40,209 nt of DNA, taken from the IMG/VR virus record IMGVR_UViG_3300027365_000030, positions 1 through 40,209 of that record. One strand, given 5' to 3'. The stretch comes from a virus. Of the stretch, positions 13,755 through 21,481 are shown piece by piece; the first letter of the stretch is position 1, and each line of letters begins with the position of its first letter. Made by a program: the position numbers and the translations under genes. Under the pieces are notes generated by a model. The model was given only the letters and a program-made list of their open reading frames with translations, did not search any database and had not been told where the DNA came from.

Positions 13755-13801
13755 TCGGCATATTTTGCCACGTTATTAATTAAATAAAGGAAAGTTAAAA
13801 T

Positions 13802-14863
13802 ATGCCTCTCGTAATTAACCCTAATGACCGCAGCAAAGTTGTTGATCGTACCGACAGCCTGATTCAAATCCCTAACACTGTAGGTATCACCAACGCTCTG
13901 GGTCTTTTCACTCCGACGTTTTCCACTCAGAAAACTGTAGAAGTTACTCGCGTTAAGCGCAGTTCCACTCTGCTCGAAGATCGCAACTGGGATGAGCGCA
14001 ACCAAACTATCGCCGGTCGTTCTCGTGATAGTCTGCTGCTGAAGATTCCGCACTTCCCGGCAGATGATGCTATCACCCCTAACGACATTGACGGCATTGT
14101 TTCTGCCAACTCTATGGCTGAGGCTGCTGAGCTGGAAAGCGTTGCTAACGTCCGCGCTGACAAGATGTTTGACCTGCGTGAAGCTCATGGTCTGACCCTT
14201 GAAGCCGCTCGTATGCAGCTTATCACTGACGGTACTGTTTATGCTCCGAATAACACTGTAGTTACCAACTACTACACCGAGTTCGGTATCACCCGGGAAG
14301 AAATCGTAACCTCGCTAGCTACTTCCACCGACCCTCGCGCAGATTTTGCCGATGCCAAGAAAGCGGTTCGTGCTGGTCTGACTGGCGGTCAAGCAGGTCA
14401 AGTACGTGCATTTGTTGTTCTGGCCTCGGACAGTTATTTCCAAGCACTGCTGATGAACCCGTACATCACCGACGCAATGAAGTCTGACGCTGGTGCACAA
14501 AGCCTTGCTGTTCTGCTAGGTCAACCGCAGTCGCTGGCTACCGATGCTCGCTTCGAGTATGTGAACGTATTTGGTATCACTTTCATCAACGCAGGTGCTG
14601 CCGGTTATGAAAACGCTGCTGGTACTTTCGTTCCGTTCGTACCGGAAGGTGATGCATACATGATGCCTGTTGGTGTTCGTGATATGTTCAAAACCTACTT
14701 CGCCCCTGCTAACCGTTTCGGCACTATCAACCGCCGCGCTCAGGGTAGCTACTGGTTCGAGTATATGAATGAGAAGGACGACATTATCGAAATCATGACT
14801 GAACAGAACTTCCTGAACGCGCTACTGAATCCAGGCGCAATCGTTCGTCTGTCCTTGACTTGA
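13802..14863 (+). CDS. Major capsid protein (phage capsid E family)
   Basis: The 353-aa protein should form the icosahedral shell. Features of the lambda gpE-type family are visible: an N-terminal LIQIPNTVGITNALGLFTPTF, a middle VSANSMAEAAELESVANVRADKMFDLREAHGLTLEAARMQLITDGTV, and a C-terminal part with EGDAYMMPVGVRDMFKTYFAPANRF and SYWFEYMNEKDDIIEIMTEQNFLNAL, all common to this capsid group. AAAGGAAA lies upstream of the ATG. It has strong codon bias and is followed at once by a terminator-like hairpin (14889), fitting the most abundant virion protein. Confidence 0.92.
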   Translation: MPLVINPNDRSKVVDRTDSLIQIPNTVGITNALGLFTPTFSTQKTVEVTRVKRSSTLLEDRNWDERNQTIAGRSRDSLLLKIPHFPADDAITPNDIDGIVSANSMAEAAELESVANVRADKMFDLREAHGLTLEAARMQLITDGTVYAPNNTVVTNYYTEFGITREEIVTSLATSTDPRADFADAKKAVRAGLTGGQAGQVRAFVVLASDSYFQALLMNPYITDAMKSDAGAQSLAVLLGQPQSLATDARFEYVNVFGITFINAGAAGYENAAGTFVPFVPEGDAYMMPVGVRDMFKTYFAPANRFGTINRRAQGSYWFEYMNEKDDIIEIMTEQNFLNALLNPGAIVRLSLT

Positions 14864-14888
14864 TTTTAAAGTTAAAACAGTGACTATA

Positions 14889-14918
14889 AGGAGGCTTGAA
14901 ATATAGCCTCCTATATTT
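14889..14918 (+). terminator. Terminator-like hairpin after the capsid gene
   Basis: AGGAGGCT (14889-14896) pairs perfectly with AGCCTCCT (14905-14912) over an 8-base loop, followed by ATATTT. It would stop part of the transcripts just after the major capsid gene, raising capsid over connector synthesis. Confidence 0.6.
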
Positions 14919-14929
14919 AGGAGATTGTT

Positions 14930-15106
14930 ATGGATGTTGAAACTAAAGCTGGGTGGCTTTACGCAGTTCGTCAGCTTGCTGCTGGTCTGGATGTGTCCAC
15001 TAAAGCAGAAGTAGTTGCTCTTGAGCCTATTGCTACTCCCGCTACGGCTACTGCTGAAGATGTTGCCACGCTGCTTAATGCTGTGATTGCTGCTCTTCAA
15101 GCTTAA
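14930..15106 (+). CDS. Small Ala-rich protein, head-fibre-like C-terminal domain
   Basis: The ATG follows AGGAGA (14918-14923) and the product is 58 aa: MDVETKAGWLYAVRQLAAGL at the start and ATATAEDVATLLNAVIAALQA at the end. The ending (TATAEDVAxLLNxLIxALxA) is, from memory, like the last segment of small phage head-fibre or capsid-associated proteins found next to capsid genes. Its placement directly after the major capsid protein and its GC-ended codons agree with a virion component made in quantity. The assignment is tentative; a capsid assembly factor is the alternative. Confidence 0.6.
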   Translation: MDVETKAGWLYAVRQLAAGLDVSTKAEVVALEPIATPATATAEDVATLLNAVIAALQA

Positions 15107-15113
15107 AGATTAT

Positions 15114-15146
15114 AGGGCAAGCCGTTTGGTTTTGCCCTCCTTAAAT
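15114..15146 (+). terminator. Terminator-like hairpin
   Basis: AGGGCAA (15114-15120) pairs with TTGCCCT (15132-15138) over an 11-base loop, followed by CCTTAAATT. It is the second hairpin within 250 bases after the capsid gene. The U-tract is weak, so partial termination or mRNA end protection is more likely than a full stop. Confidence 0.4.
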
Positions 15147-15160
15147 TAAAAGGAGAGGCT

Positions 15161-15574
15161 TTGCCCATGACTGACGAAGAAAAGATCAGTTTAATTCGAA
15201 TTTTGATCGGAGATACGGAAACGTCTCCATTCTACATGCTTCTAACCGACGAAGAAATTCAAAAGCTTTTAGATTTCTCTAAGGGGGATGTTTATAAAGC
15301 AGCAAGGTTTGCAGCAGCAAGTGCTTATGCACAATTGTCTGCTTGGAGCACTCGTGAACGCACTGGTTCAATAGAGGTGTGGAACTCTGTATCAACAAGC
15401 TACTTTAAAGTTCTTGAAAATCTGATGAAGGGTGCAGGCATGTTTATGCCTGATGGATTGTACCCTTGGTATGGAAGTAAAGATAGTTGCTCTAAGCTTC
15501 TTAACATTCAAGTTTGTGACCACGAAGAATCTTGTGGTTGTAACACTTGCAAAGCCTACGGTTCTACTTTCTGA
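15161..15574 (+). CDS. Head-tail connector protein (gp6-like), probable
   Basis: The product is 137 aa from TTG 15161 or 135 aa from ATG 15167; AGGAG at 15151-15155 is five bases before the TTG and eleven before the ATG, so the start is undecided. The first 100 residues are helical (DEEKISLIRILIGD, LTDEEIQKLLDFS, VYKAARFAAASAYAQLSAWS), the pattern of HK97 gp6/SPP1 gp15-type adaptors that bind below the portal. A Cys-rich tail (CDHEESCGCNTCKAYG) is extra and may bind metal. Its place as first gene of the connector block supports the call. Confidence 0.65.
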   Translation: MPMTDEEKISLIRILIGDTETSPFYMLLTDEEIQKLLDFSKGDVYKAARFAAASAYAQLSAWSTRERTGSIEVWNSVSTSYFKVLENLMKGAGMFMPDGLYPWYGSKDSCSKLLNIQVCDHEESCGCNTCKAYGSTF

Positions 15575-15585
15575 AGGAGAAGTGA

Positions 15586-15951
15586 ATGTCTATTCCAAGA
15601 TTTCTCCTGACTAGAACAGTCCCACTTACCATCTACCGACAAGAAGCGGGTTCTTATGTCCGTGGCGTGTGGGTAGAGGGGCCAATCGTTGAAGTGCCAA
15701 TTCGTGCAAATATCCAGCCTTTGAAGCCTTCTGAAGTTCAAATGATGCCTGAATCTGATCGCACTCGTGAGTGGTACAGGCTTTGGACAACTGACCTTGT
15801 AAGAACAAAGCAAGAGGGGGCACAAGGATACGATGCCGATGAATTTATTTGGAAGGGTTATCGTTACCAGATAATGAAAGTTCAGAGCTGGGATATGGGA
15901 GTTCTTGACCATTATTCGGCGTGGGCTGCTAGAATAGGGCCAACTCCATGA
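15586..15951 (+). CDS. Head-tail joining (head-closure) protein, probable
   Basis: The 121-aa protein has an AAGGAGA ribosome site. The sequence is beta-rich: FLLTRTVPLTIYRQEAGSYVRGVWVEG, IVEVPIRANIQPLK, then EWYRLWTTDLV and DEFIWKGYRYQIMKVQSWDMGVLDHYSAW. That succession (scaled beta strands, an aligned PxxxxxxxP region, then WKGxxYxIxxV) is how phage head-closure proteins of the SPP1 gp16/HK97 gp7 class usually read. It would plug the portal/adaptor complex before tail docking. It overlaps the next gene by four bases (ATGA). The assignment rests on pattern and order. Confidence 0.65.
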   Translation: MSIPRFLLTRTVPLTIYRQEAGSYVRGVWVEGPIVEVPIRANIQPLKPSEVQMMPESDRTREWYRLWTTDLVRTKQEGAQGYDADEFIWKGYRYQIMKVQSWDMGVLDHYSAWAARIGPTP

Positions 15952-16412
15952 GTCTGAAGGTTGATAAGAAAGTTTGGGAAGCAATGAAAAAGAAATTCCG
16001 ACAAGCAGATTCTATTCAGCTTAGTGTCGGTTTCTTTGAAGAAGATCGTTACGGACCCGAAAATGAAAATCTTCCTGTTGCCTACATTGCCCGAATTCAA
16101 GATGCTGGTCTTGGACCTCCCGCTCGCCCATTTATGTCTGGTGCTCAGGGTTTGACTGGTGTTGTAAGAAGCACTCCGTACAGGAAAGATTATCAAGAAG
16201 CTGCTCGACGAATAATCCTTAATCTTTCAACCGTCCAGCAAGAATATGCAAAGCTGGGCACTTTCTTAGTACAAGATACAAAAGAAATTATTGAACAGTG
16301 GTCTTCTCCACCTAACGCAGCCCTTACCGTAGAACTAAAAGGGTTTAATGATCCTCTGATTGAAACAGAGACAATGAAAAACTCGGTTAAGTTCAAAATT
16401 GAGAAGGGGTGA
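15948..16412 (+). CDS. Tail completion/neck protein (HK97 gp10-like), probable
   Basis: The 154-aa protein starts within the previous stop codon (ATGA), so it is translationally coupled. The sequence has the family's typical order: an N-terminal helix, SVGFFEEDRYGPENENLPVAYIARIQDAG, GPPARPFM, a helical middle, then QWSSPPNAALTVELKGFNDPLIETETMKNSVKF, matching the WSPPNxxxTxxxKGxxxPLxxTGxMxxS box of phage minor tail/tail completion proteins. It would sit at the head-tail junction or on the tail top. Confidence 0.72.
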   Translation: MSLKVDKKVWEAMKKKFRQADSIQLSVGFFEEDRYGPENENLPVAYIARIQDAGLGPPARPFMSGAQGLTGVVRSTPYRKDYQEAARRIILNLSTVQQEYAKLGTFLVQDTKEIIEQWSSPPNAALTVELKGFNDPLIETETMKNSVKFKIEKG

Positions 16413-16415
16413 TAA

Positions 16416-17003
16416 ATGGCAGGAGTTTATACAACAATAAAAGAAGCTGTTCGTAGGGGTGTATGGGCTTCATTGCAAGATTATTATCCCACATATAACG
16501 AAGATACAGCTCCTATTATCTTTTCTCATTTGAACGGTACAGAGCCGGATGACAGTTATGTCGTTATCTCTGTTCTCGGTGTTTACAGTCAAGGTAGAGG
16601 TTCTTCCTCAACTCTCACTAGCACCGATTTTAAAGTTTCTTATTCTTCTGCATACGAAGTAGAGTTCAGGATTCTCTTTGTAGGCGGATATAGTGGTGAC
16701 ATGGCCCACACTCTCTCTAACAAGCTGTACAGTCCTTTGATTCAAGATGTTTTCCGGCAGGAAAAGCTTGGGTTTATTCGTAAAGGAAACATTGCTTATA
16801 GTCCTGTCAAAAGAGAGACAAGGTGGGTTGATTACCACACATTAGACATCACTTTCACTTATCAAGTTGTTAGTGAAGAGCAGATTGATTATTTCGAGTC
16901 TGCGATTATCAACGGCATAGTTGAAAATGAGGGTGGAGTTGAAGTTTACAATGAAACCTTCGGCGTCCCTGATACAACCCCCATCCCAACTCCTACCCCA
17001 TAA
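16416..17003 (+). CDS. Tail terminator protein, probable
   Basis: The 195-aa protein lies just before the sheath gene, where long-tailed phages carry the tail terminator that caps the tube and joins it to the head. The N-terminal 160 residues are alpha/beta: IKEAVRRGVWASLQDYYP, YVVISVLGVYSQGRGS, YEVEFRILFVGGYSGDMAHTLSNKLYSPLIQDVFRQ, then DYHTLDITFTYQVVSEE, a succession typical of terminator folds. The Pro/Thr-rich tail (TPIPTPTP) is low complexity and looks dispensable. A good AAGGGG ribosome site sits upstream. The function is inferred from order and fold pattern. Confidence 0.65.
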   Translation: MAGVYTTIKEAVRRGVWASLQDYYPTYNEDTAPIIFSHLNGTEPDDSYVVISVLGVYSQGRGSSSTLTSTDFKVSYSSAYEVEFRILFVGGYSGDMAHTLSNKLYSPLIQDVFRQEKLGFIRKGNIAYSPVKRETRWVDYHTLDITFTYQVVSEEQIDYFESAIINGIVENEGGVEVYNETFGVPDTTPIPTPTP

Positions 17004-17015
17004 AAGAGGATTAAT

Positions 17016-17999
17016 ATGAGTGACCTCGATCAGATTATTCGTATCACGCTAACACGAGCTTCCCAGCCGGTTCAAACTGCTAGTTTCCAGATTCCATTGA
17101 TTCTAGCAACATTTACTAACTTTGCTGAGCGTACTCGTGTATACGAGAGCATGACTCAGGTGGCAGAAGACTTCGATAGCACTGATAGCGTTTATGTTAT
17201 TGCTTCCAAGCTCTTTGGTCAATCTGGCGTTGGTGCTGTTCCTCCGAGCATTGTTGTTGGTCGTCGTCAAGTTGACTCGATCACCGCAAGCATCGGAACT
17301 GTAGCAAATAACACAGAGTACAGTGTCACAATTAATGGCACCACTTACACCATCACTTCTGACGCTGATGCTTCTGCTCTTGAAATTGTAGCAGCCCTTG
17401 ATACTGCTGTCACTGATGTAGAGATTAATTTCACTGACAACCTTGATGGCACTTTCAGTGTAGCTCCGGTAACTCCGGGTGAAGGTTGGAGCTTCTCCGC
17501 TTCTTCCAATATCACTGTTGGTACTACCACTGCTACCGAAACTTGGGTAGAAGCTCTTGATGCTGTAACTGAAGACAACGACAGTTGGTATCTGCTTATT
17601 GCAGAGACTCACGTTGCTGCTGATCAAGAAGCACTGTCAGATGCTATTGGCGCTGTTCGTAAGATTTACGGTGTGTCTACTGCTGACGCCACTGCAACAG
17701 CTACCAGCACTACCGACATTGGTGCAATTCTTAGCGCTAAGTCTGCTGGTCGTACTTATGGTGTTTACCTCCCAACTGCTAACTCGGATTACCCGGAAGC
17801 TGCTTGGGCGGGTGCTCAACTTGCGTACACTCCCGGCTCGAACGACTGGGACTTCAAGCGTGTAAACGGAGTTACTGTTTCTAAGCTTAGCGCCACCGCT
17901 AAAAACAATCTTCGTGAGAAGAACTACAACTTCTACACTGAAGTTGGTGGTGTAAACATTTTCCAAGACGGTAACATGTTTGATGGTCTACCAATCGAT
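17016..17999 (+). CDS. Tail sheath protein, exon 1 (DUF3383-type)
   Basis: The first 328 codons of the contractile sheath; joined to exon 2 (19110-19415) they give 429 aa. The start is ATG 17016 after AAGAGGA. The N-terminus (IIRITLTRASQPVQTASFQIPLILA) and the segment GRTYGVYLP...YPEAAWAGAQLAYTPGSNDWDFKRVNGVTVSKLSATAKNNLREKNYNFYTEVGGVNIF are characteristic of the DUF3383 sheath family. A Thr/Ser-rich middle (residues about 95-185) is a surface domain. Unspliced, the frame would run past 17999 to a TGA at 18015 and lose the conserved C-terminus, so splicing is needed for a working sheath. The predicted junction is ...LPID / EQIVIDWLYARLQ. Confidence 0.9.
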
Positions 18000-19109
18000 T
18001 TGAAAAAAGTCGCCTGAGACCGGAAGGTCTCTTGAAAACTCCTTTAATTGCTGGAAACCCGCGAAGACGTATTGACTACAACGTAGAGCCTGTTCTAAAA
18101 TGATGGCTCAAGCGTGAAAGTTTGAAAACAATATGTTATGTGGCAATCAGCAGCCAAGCCCGAAAGGGAAGGTTCAACGACTAGGCAGTGATGCCGTAGC
18201 CTCAAGTGAGGCGAAATGGGGAGCCCCTAAGTATTGTTTATACCGGGTGAAGATATAGTCTGGTCTTACGCGAAAGCGTAAGTGGCGAAAAGGGAGAAAC
18301 AAATGAATTACGAAAAACTTTACTTTGCGTTTATTGAAAAATATAGGAATCAGCATTTCGAACAAGGTGAATATACCGAATCTCACCATATTGTTCCTCG
18401 CCATGCAGGAGGCGATGATTCCAAAGATAATCTAATTGTTCTGTCTTATCGACAACACTGTTTTGCTCACCGACTTTTATGGAAAGCTTATAAGAAAGCC
18501 TCAGATTACAAAGCTTGGATTTTAATGAGCAGGCAAGAGGTGGACAAAGTTATTGCTACACACAAAGCCTTGGGTAAAAGAAACGTTGAAACAGGACATT
18601 TAGCAAGAATAAGAAAGCTTGCTAATACTCCTTCAAGGCAAAAGAAGCTAGCAGAGCTGAACCACCACAAGGTTGAAACAGGACTTCTAGATGAGTACAG
18701 GCTGCTTTCTAATGCAGCATGGAGGGGTTGTTCACACACTGAAGAATTTAAAGAAAGAAAATCTCTTCAAATGAAAAAGTGGGCAACAGAAAACCAAGAA
18801 CACTATGCCTCGATGATTGAAAAGTCTGTGGCCTTGAAGAAAGAAAATTCAAAATCTCTCTCCGAGGAAGTAATTAAAAACGCGCAAAGAAATGAAGAGT
18901 ACCTGCACAAAACCTCTTCTAAAAGTTTAAATTTATTTGTATCACCCGAAGGTTTAGAGTTTCAAAGCCCGATATATGCTGCCAAATATTATTCAGAAGA
19001 TTTGGACTATTGGGTGGTAGAGAACTGGTGCAAACGGGCTCAACATGGTTGGTCTCGGAAGCCTAAACCTTAGCAGTGCGGGATTAACGACCCCGCATGA
19101 ACATAAACG
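18000..19109 (+). mobile_element. Group I intron in the tail sheath gene, with internal HNH gene
   Basis: The intron is a self-splicing ribozyme of about 1110 bases. P1 forms between exon CGAT (17996-17999) and GTCG (18009-18012), with the required U-G pair at the splice site after T17999. A perfect GAGACC-GGAA-GGTCTC hairpin (18016-18031) follows as P2. The core AATCAGCAGCCAAGCCCGAA...GGTTCAACGACTA (18145-18183) is a classic P4-P5-P6/P7 segment, with P7 GACTA (18179-18183) pairing TAGTC (18256-18260). P8 has GCCTC/GAGGC, and P9 is CTTACGC-GAAA-GCGTAAG (18265-18282). A terminal hairpin GCGGG/CCCGC follows the HNH gene. The last base G19109 fits the rule that group I introns end in G. Splicing restores a continuous frame. 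Confidence 0.92.
18303..19073 (+). CDS. Intron-encoded HNH homing endonuclease
   Basis: The product is 256 aa. ATG 18303 follows GGGAG (18291-18295); the in-frame ATG at 18282 lies in the P9 stem and has no ribosome site. The HNH core is at residues about 22-62: YTESHHIVPRHAGG, then NLIVLSYRQHCFAHRLLWKAY. The next 130 residues are helical and basic with repeats of a KLAxx..R..K type. The enzyme should cut intron-less sheath genes and spread the intron. It is related to the free-standing enzyme at 1840 (same MNYEK start and HNH spacing) but lacks the obvious NUMOD3 repeats. Its position after P9, outside the ribozyme core, is normal. Confidence 0.9.
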   Translation: MNYEKLYFAFIEKYRNQHFEQGEYTESHHIVPRHAGGDDSKDNLIVLSYRQHCFAHRLLWKAYKKASDYKAWILMSRQEVDKVIATHKALGKRNVETGHLARIRKLANTPSRQKKLAELNHHKVETGLLDEYRLLSNAAWRGCSHTEEFKERKSLQMKKWATENQEHYASMIEKSVALKKENSKSLSEEVIKNAQRNEEYLHKTSSKSLNLFVSPEGLEFQSPIYAAKYYSEDLDYWVVENWCKRAQHGWSRKPKP

Positions 19110-19415
19110 GAACAGATTGTCATCGACTGGCTGTATGCCCGCCTGCAAGAAAGCATTTATTTCCGTCTGATTAATAGCTTGAAGATTCCGATGACCAATC
19201 CTGGTCTGGCTATTATTGAGAATGAAATCCGTACCGTTCTTTCTCAGGCAGAAGCTAACGGCGCTATTGATCGTGGCTGGAGCGTCTCTGTCCCTGACGT
19301 ACTATCCATTCCAGAAAACCTTCGTGCTCAGCGTACTGCTGGCGTATTTGTCTTCCGTGCCCGGTTGGCAGGGAGTATCCGCCGCATTAACATCGAAGGC
19401 TATCTTTCGGTGTAA
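19110..19415 (+). CDS. Tail sheath protein, exon 2 (C-terminal part)
   Basis: The final 102 codons of the sheath gene, read in the frame set by exon 1 through GAA CAG ATT GTC. The product is EQIVIDWLYARLQESIYFRLINSLKI...GYLSV. The part DWLYARLQESIYFRL is the conserved start of the C-terminal domain of DUF3383 sheaths, and SIRRINIEGYLSV is the usual final strand that connects neighbouring subunits. An internal ATG at 19191 could in principle start a short product but has no ribosome site. The junction placement is predicted from P1 pairing and protein continuity. Confidence 0.88.
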   Translation, partial: EQIVIDWLYARLQESIYFRLINSLKIPMTNPGLAIIENEIRTVLSQAEANGAIDRGWSVSVPDVLSIPENLRAQRTAGVFVFRARLAGSIRRINIEGYLSV

Positions 19416-19433
19416 TTTAAGGACATTTACCTG

Positions 19434-19461
19434 TTTACATTTAAGAAATCTGTGTTACAAT
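19434..19461 (+). promoter_or_regulatory. Promoter candidate before the HNH gene at 19490
   Basis: TTTACA (19434-19439) and TACAAT (19456-19461) are spaced by 16 bases. It lies in the short gap after the sheath gene and would start near 19468, giving the mobile nuclease its own transcript independent of late tail expression. Confidence 0.5.
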
Positions 19462-19489
19462 ACTCCTTCATACTTTTAAGGAGTAAATC

Positions 19490-20383
19490 GTGGCTAAAGA
19501 AATTGATGTGAAAATAGGTGATAAGTTCAACCGCTGGGAAGTGATCTCGGAAATATTCTATAAGACCTTCCCTAGCGGAGCTAAGGCTAAATTCATTAAC
19601 TGTCGATGCGAATGCGGAACCTGCTCCACACTACGACTGGGGACTTTAACTAGTCCAACCAAGCCCAGCCTTTCTTGTGGATGCGTCCGCAGGGAAGCGA
19701 TGGGTAAGACACGAAAGTTTCCCCAAATAGGTGAAGTTTTTGAAAAGTTGACAGTCATCTCGGAAGGCTACCGTAAGAATGTTAGGTCTTGGGTGACCGT
19801 CCAATGCTCTTGTGGCGGTGAAGCATTTGATGTAAGGGTGGACCATCTCCGGAACGGCAACACTGGTTCATGTGGATGTTTACAAAGAGAGGCGGTTAGC
19901 CAAGCCCATACAACTCACGGGATGAGTGGAACTTCTGCATATAACTCTTGGCAAGCTATGAAAGACCGCTGCAACAACCCAAACAACATCCGTTGGGACA
20001 GGTATGGAGGGCGTGGTATTGCGTATCCTACAGAGTGGGAGACTTTCCTAGGATTTTGGGAGGATATGTCTGAAGGTTGGTTTGAAGGTGCCGATATTGA
20101 CAGAATCAAGTTCGACGAGTCTTATTCAAAAGATAATTGTCGGTGGGTTAATAGAGATGTCGGCAATCACAACAAATCTAAATCTGAAGGGACATCTTCT
20201 TACAAGGGTGTTTATTACGACTCTGCAAGAGATAGATGGACGGCTCGGCTCAATAGAAATTTTGAGATTTTACTCCAGAAAAGATTTTACACCGAATTCG
20301 AGGCGGCTCTTGCTTATGACAACATGTCAGAGGAAGTTTATGGAGATCGTCCAAATCAAACAAACCGGGATGATCCCGCATGA
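19490..20383 (+). CDS. HNH homing endonuclease with zinc ribbons and AP2 domain
   Basis: The start is GTG 19490, after AAGGAG (19479-19484), with an ATG-less N-terminus MAKEIDVKIGDKFNRW; the product is 297 aa. Residues about 42-66 and 105-132 are two zinc modules (CRCECG...SCGC and CSCGG...SCGC) similar to those in the enzyme at 7671. Residues about 150-225 carry the AP2-linked HNH nuclease region (YNSWQAMKDRCNNPNN, YGGRGI, DRIKFDESYSKDNCRWV). The C-terminal 60 residues form an AP2 DNA-binding domain (SSYKGVYYDSARDRWTARL, FEAALAYDNMSEEVYG). It separates sheath from tube, genes that are normally adjacent, so it is an inserted free-standing mobile gene. Confidence 0.87.
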   Translation: MAKEIDVKIGDKFNRWEVISEIFYKTFPSGAKAKFINCRCECGTCSTLRLGTLTSPTKPSLSCGCVRREAMGKTRKFPQIGEVFEKLTVISEGYRKNVRSWVTVQCSCGGEAFDVRVDHLRNGNTGSCGCLQREAVSQAHTTHGMSGTSAYNSWQAMKDRCNNPNNIRWDRYGGRGIAYPTEWETFLGFWEDMSEGWFEGADIDRIKFDESYSKDNCRWVNRDVGNHNKSKSEGTSSYKGVYYDSARDRWTARLNRNFEILLQKRFYTEFEAALAYDNMSEEVYGDRPNQTNRDDPA

Positions 20384-20396
20384 AAAGGTAACCTAA

Positions 20397-20918
20397 ATGG
20401 CTGATATTGTTATCGGTAACTACTCGCCTGAGTCTGTTACCATTGTTATTTCTAAAGGAAGTTTTGTTCACCAAGTGACGGGTTTTGCCGAAGGTACTTT
20501 CATCTCAGCAACTCGCCTAGTAGCCGCATCAGATCCGTATATCGGCTCAGATATTACTGGCGGTCGTGTCAAGCGTCGTAACCGCTCTATGAACGTCACC
20601 ATTAGCTTGCACCAGTATGCTGCTTCCAATACGGTTTTGCAACAGTTGCAACGGGCCGATGAAGAGGCGGATGGCAACGAATGGGTCTTCTCTTGTCAAA
20701 TCAAAGATAATAGCGGACAAACACTGTTCTTCTCGAATCAAACCATTATTGCTACTACCCCAGACCTGACTCTGAGCAGCACTACTGAGATGCGAGACTG
20801 GACATTCTTCATGTTCAACGCAGACAATTTCATTGGCGGCAATACCCCGATGGATGACGCTGCTGTTGCTGCTGTTGAAGCTGTTGGTGGTCAAGTAGAC
20901 GCTCGCTGGCGTCTGTAA
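20397..20918 (+). CDS. Major tail tube protein, probable (DUF3277-like)
   Basis: The 173-aa protein is first of three tandem relatives (with 20973 and 21482). Shared elements are YSPESVTIVI at the start, GxAEGTFISATR, KRRNRSMNVTISLHQ, IKDNSGQTLFFS and the closing DWTFFMFNADNFIGGN. This is how inner tail-tube proteins of DUF3277-type myoviruses read. It is the best candidate for the main tube subunit because it lies next to the sheath, has the strongest codon bias of the three, and is followed by a clear terminator (20924). The final DARWRL differs from its relatives. Confidence 0.8.
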   Translation: MADIVIGNYSPESVTIVISKGSFVHQVTGFAEGTFISATRLVAASDPYIGSDITGGRVKRRNRSMNVTISLHQYAASNTVLQQLQRADEEADGNEWVFSCQIKDNSGQTLFFSNQTIIATTPDLTLSSTTEMRDWTFFMFNADNFIGGNTPMDDAAVAAVEAVGGQVDARWRL

Positions 20919-20923
20919 TGGAG

Positions 20924-20949
20924 AGGGAGACTTGCTCTCCCTTTTCTTT
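20924..20949 (+). terminator. Rho-independent terminator after the tube gene
   Basis: AGGGAGA (20924-20930) pairs with TCTCCCT (20936-20942) over a CTTGC loop, followed by TTTCTTT. This is the cleanest terminator within the tail operon. It should lower expression of the two tube-like genes and everything after, unless late transcription is antiterminated. Confidence 0.7.
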
Positions 20950-20972
20950 AATCTAATAAGACGGAGAGTTTT

Positions 20973-21473
20973 GTGGAAATCGCAAACTATATTCCTGAAG
21001 ATGTGACAATCACCGTTGCGGGACTTCTGTCTCTAAATGGCTATGCTGATGGAACTTTCGTCTCTATTAGAAAAGATACAGTTCCTTTCGCTAGTAGACG
21101 AACAGCAGACAGCGTTGTAAGCCGCTTGTACACAAAAGACACAACTTATACGGTTGAGGTTACTTTGTATAGCGGAAGCTCAAGTAATGATGCTCTAACA
21201 AAGCTCTATCTTGCCGACGAAATCACGCAGATGGCCAAAATGCCTATTATGATTAAGGACAGCAGCGGAACATCTTTATTCTTTTCAGCAACTGCTTGGA
21301 TTGAAGACATTCCCCCGTTGACACTTTCTAATAGATTTGAAACTCGTACTTGGGTATTTAAGGCAACACAAGCGGCGCTCAATGTTGGTGGTAATGAGGA
21401 AAGAGGTAGTACGATTGATTCTATTGTTTCAATTGCCACCGCTGCTCTTCCTTCACTTAATGGAATCTTCTGA
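20973..21473 (+). CDS. Second tail tube-like protein (paralogue)
   Basis: The 166-aa protein starts at GTG 20973 after CGGAGAG (20961-20967). It shares with the tube protein at 20397 the pattern YIPEDVTITV, GYADGTFVSIRK, a run of charged and beta residues, IKDSSGTSLFFS and FETRTWVFKATQAALNVGGN. The C-terminus (TIDSIVSIATAALPSLNGIF) is hydrophobic and different from the first copy. Its place after the terminator suggests fewer copies per virion, for example a tube-initiator, tail-tip or distal ring adaptor. Such roles are known for tube-fold proteins in other tails; here they are inference. Confidence 0.7.
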   Translation: MEIANYIPEDVTITVAGLLSLNGYADGTFVSIRKDTVPFASRRTADSVVSRLYTKDTTYTVEVTLYSGSSSNDALTKLYLADEITQMAKMPIMIKDSSGTSLFFSATAWIEDIPPLTLSNRFETRTWVFKATQAALNVGGNEERGSTIDSIVSIATAALPSLNGIF

Positions 21474-21481
21474 GGTGGTGA

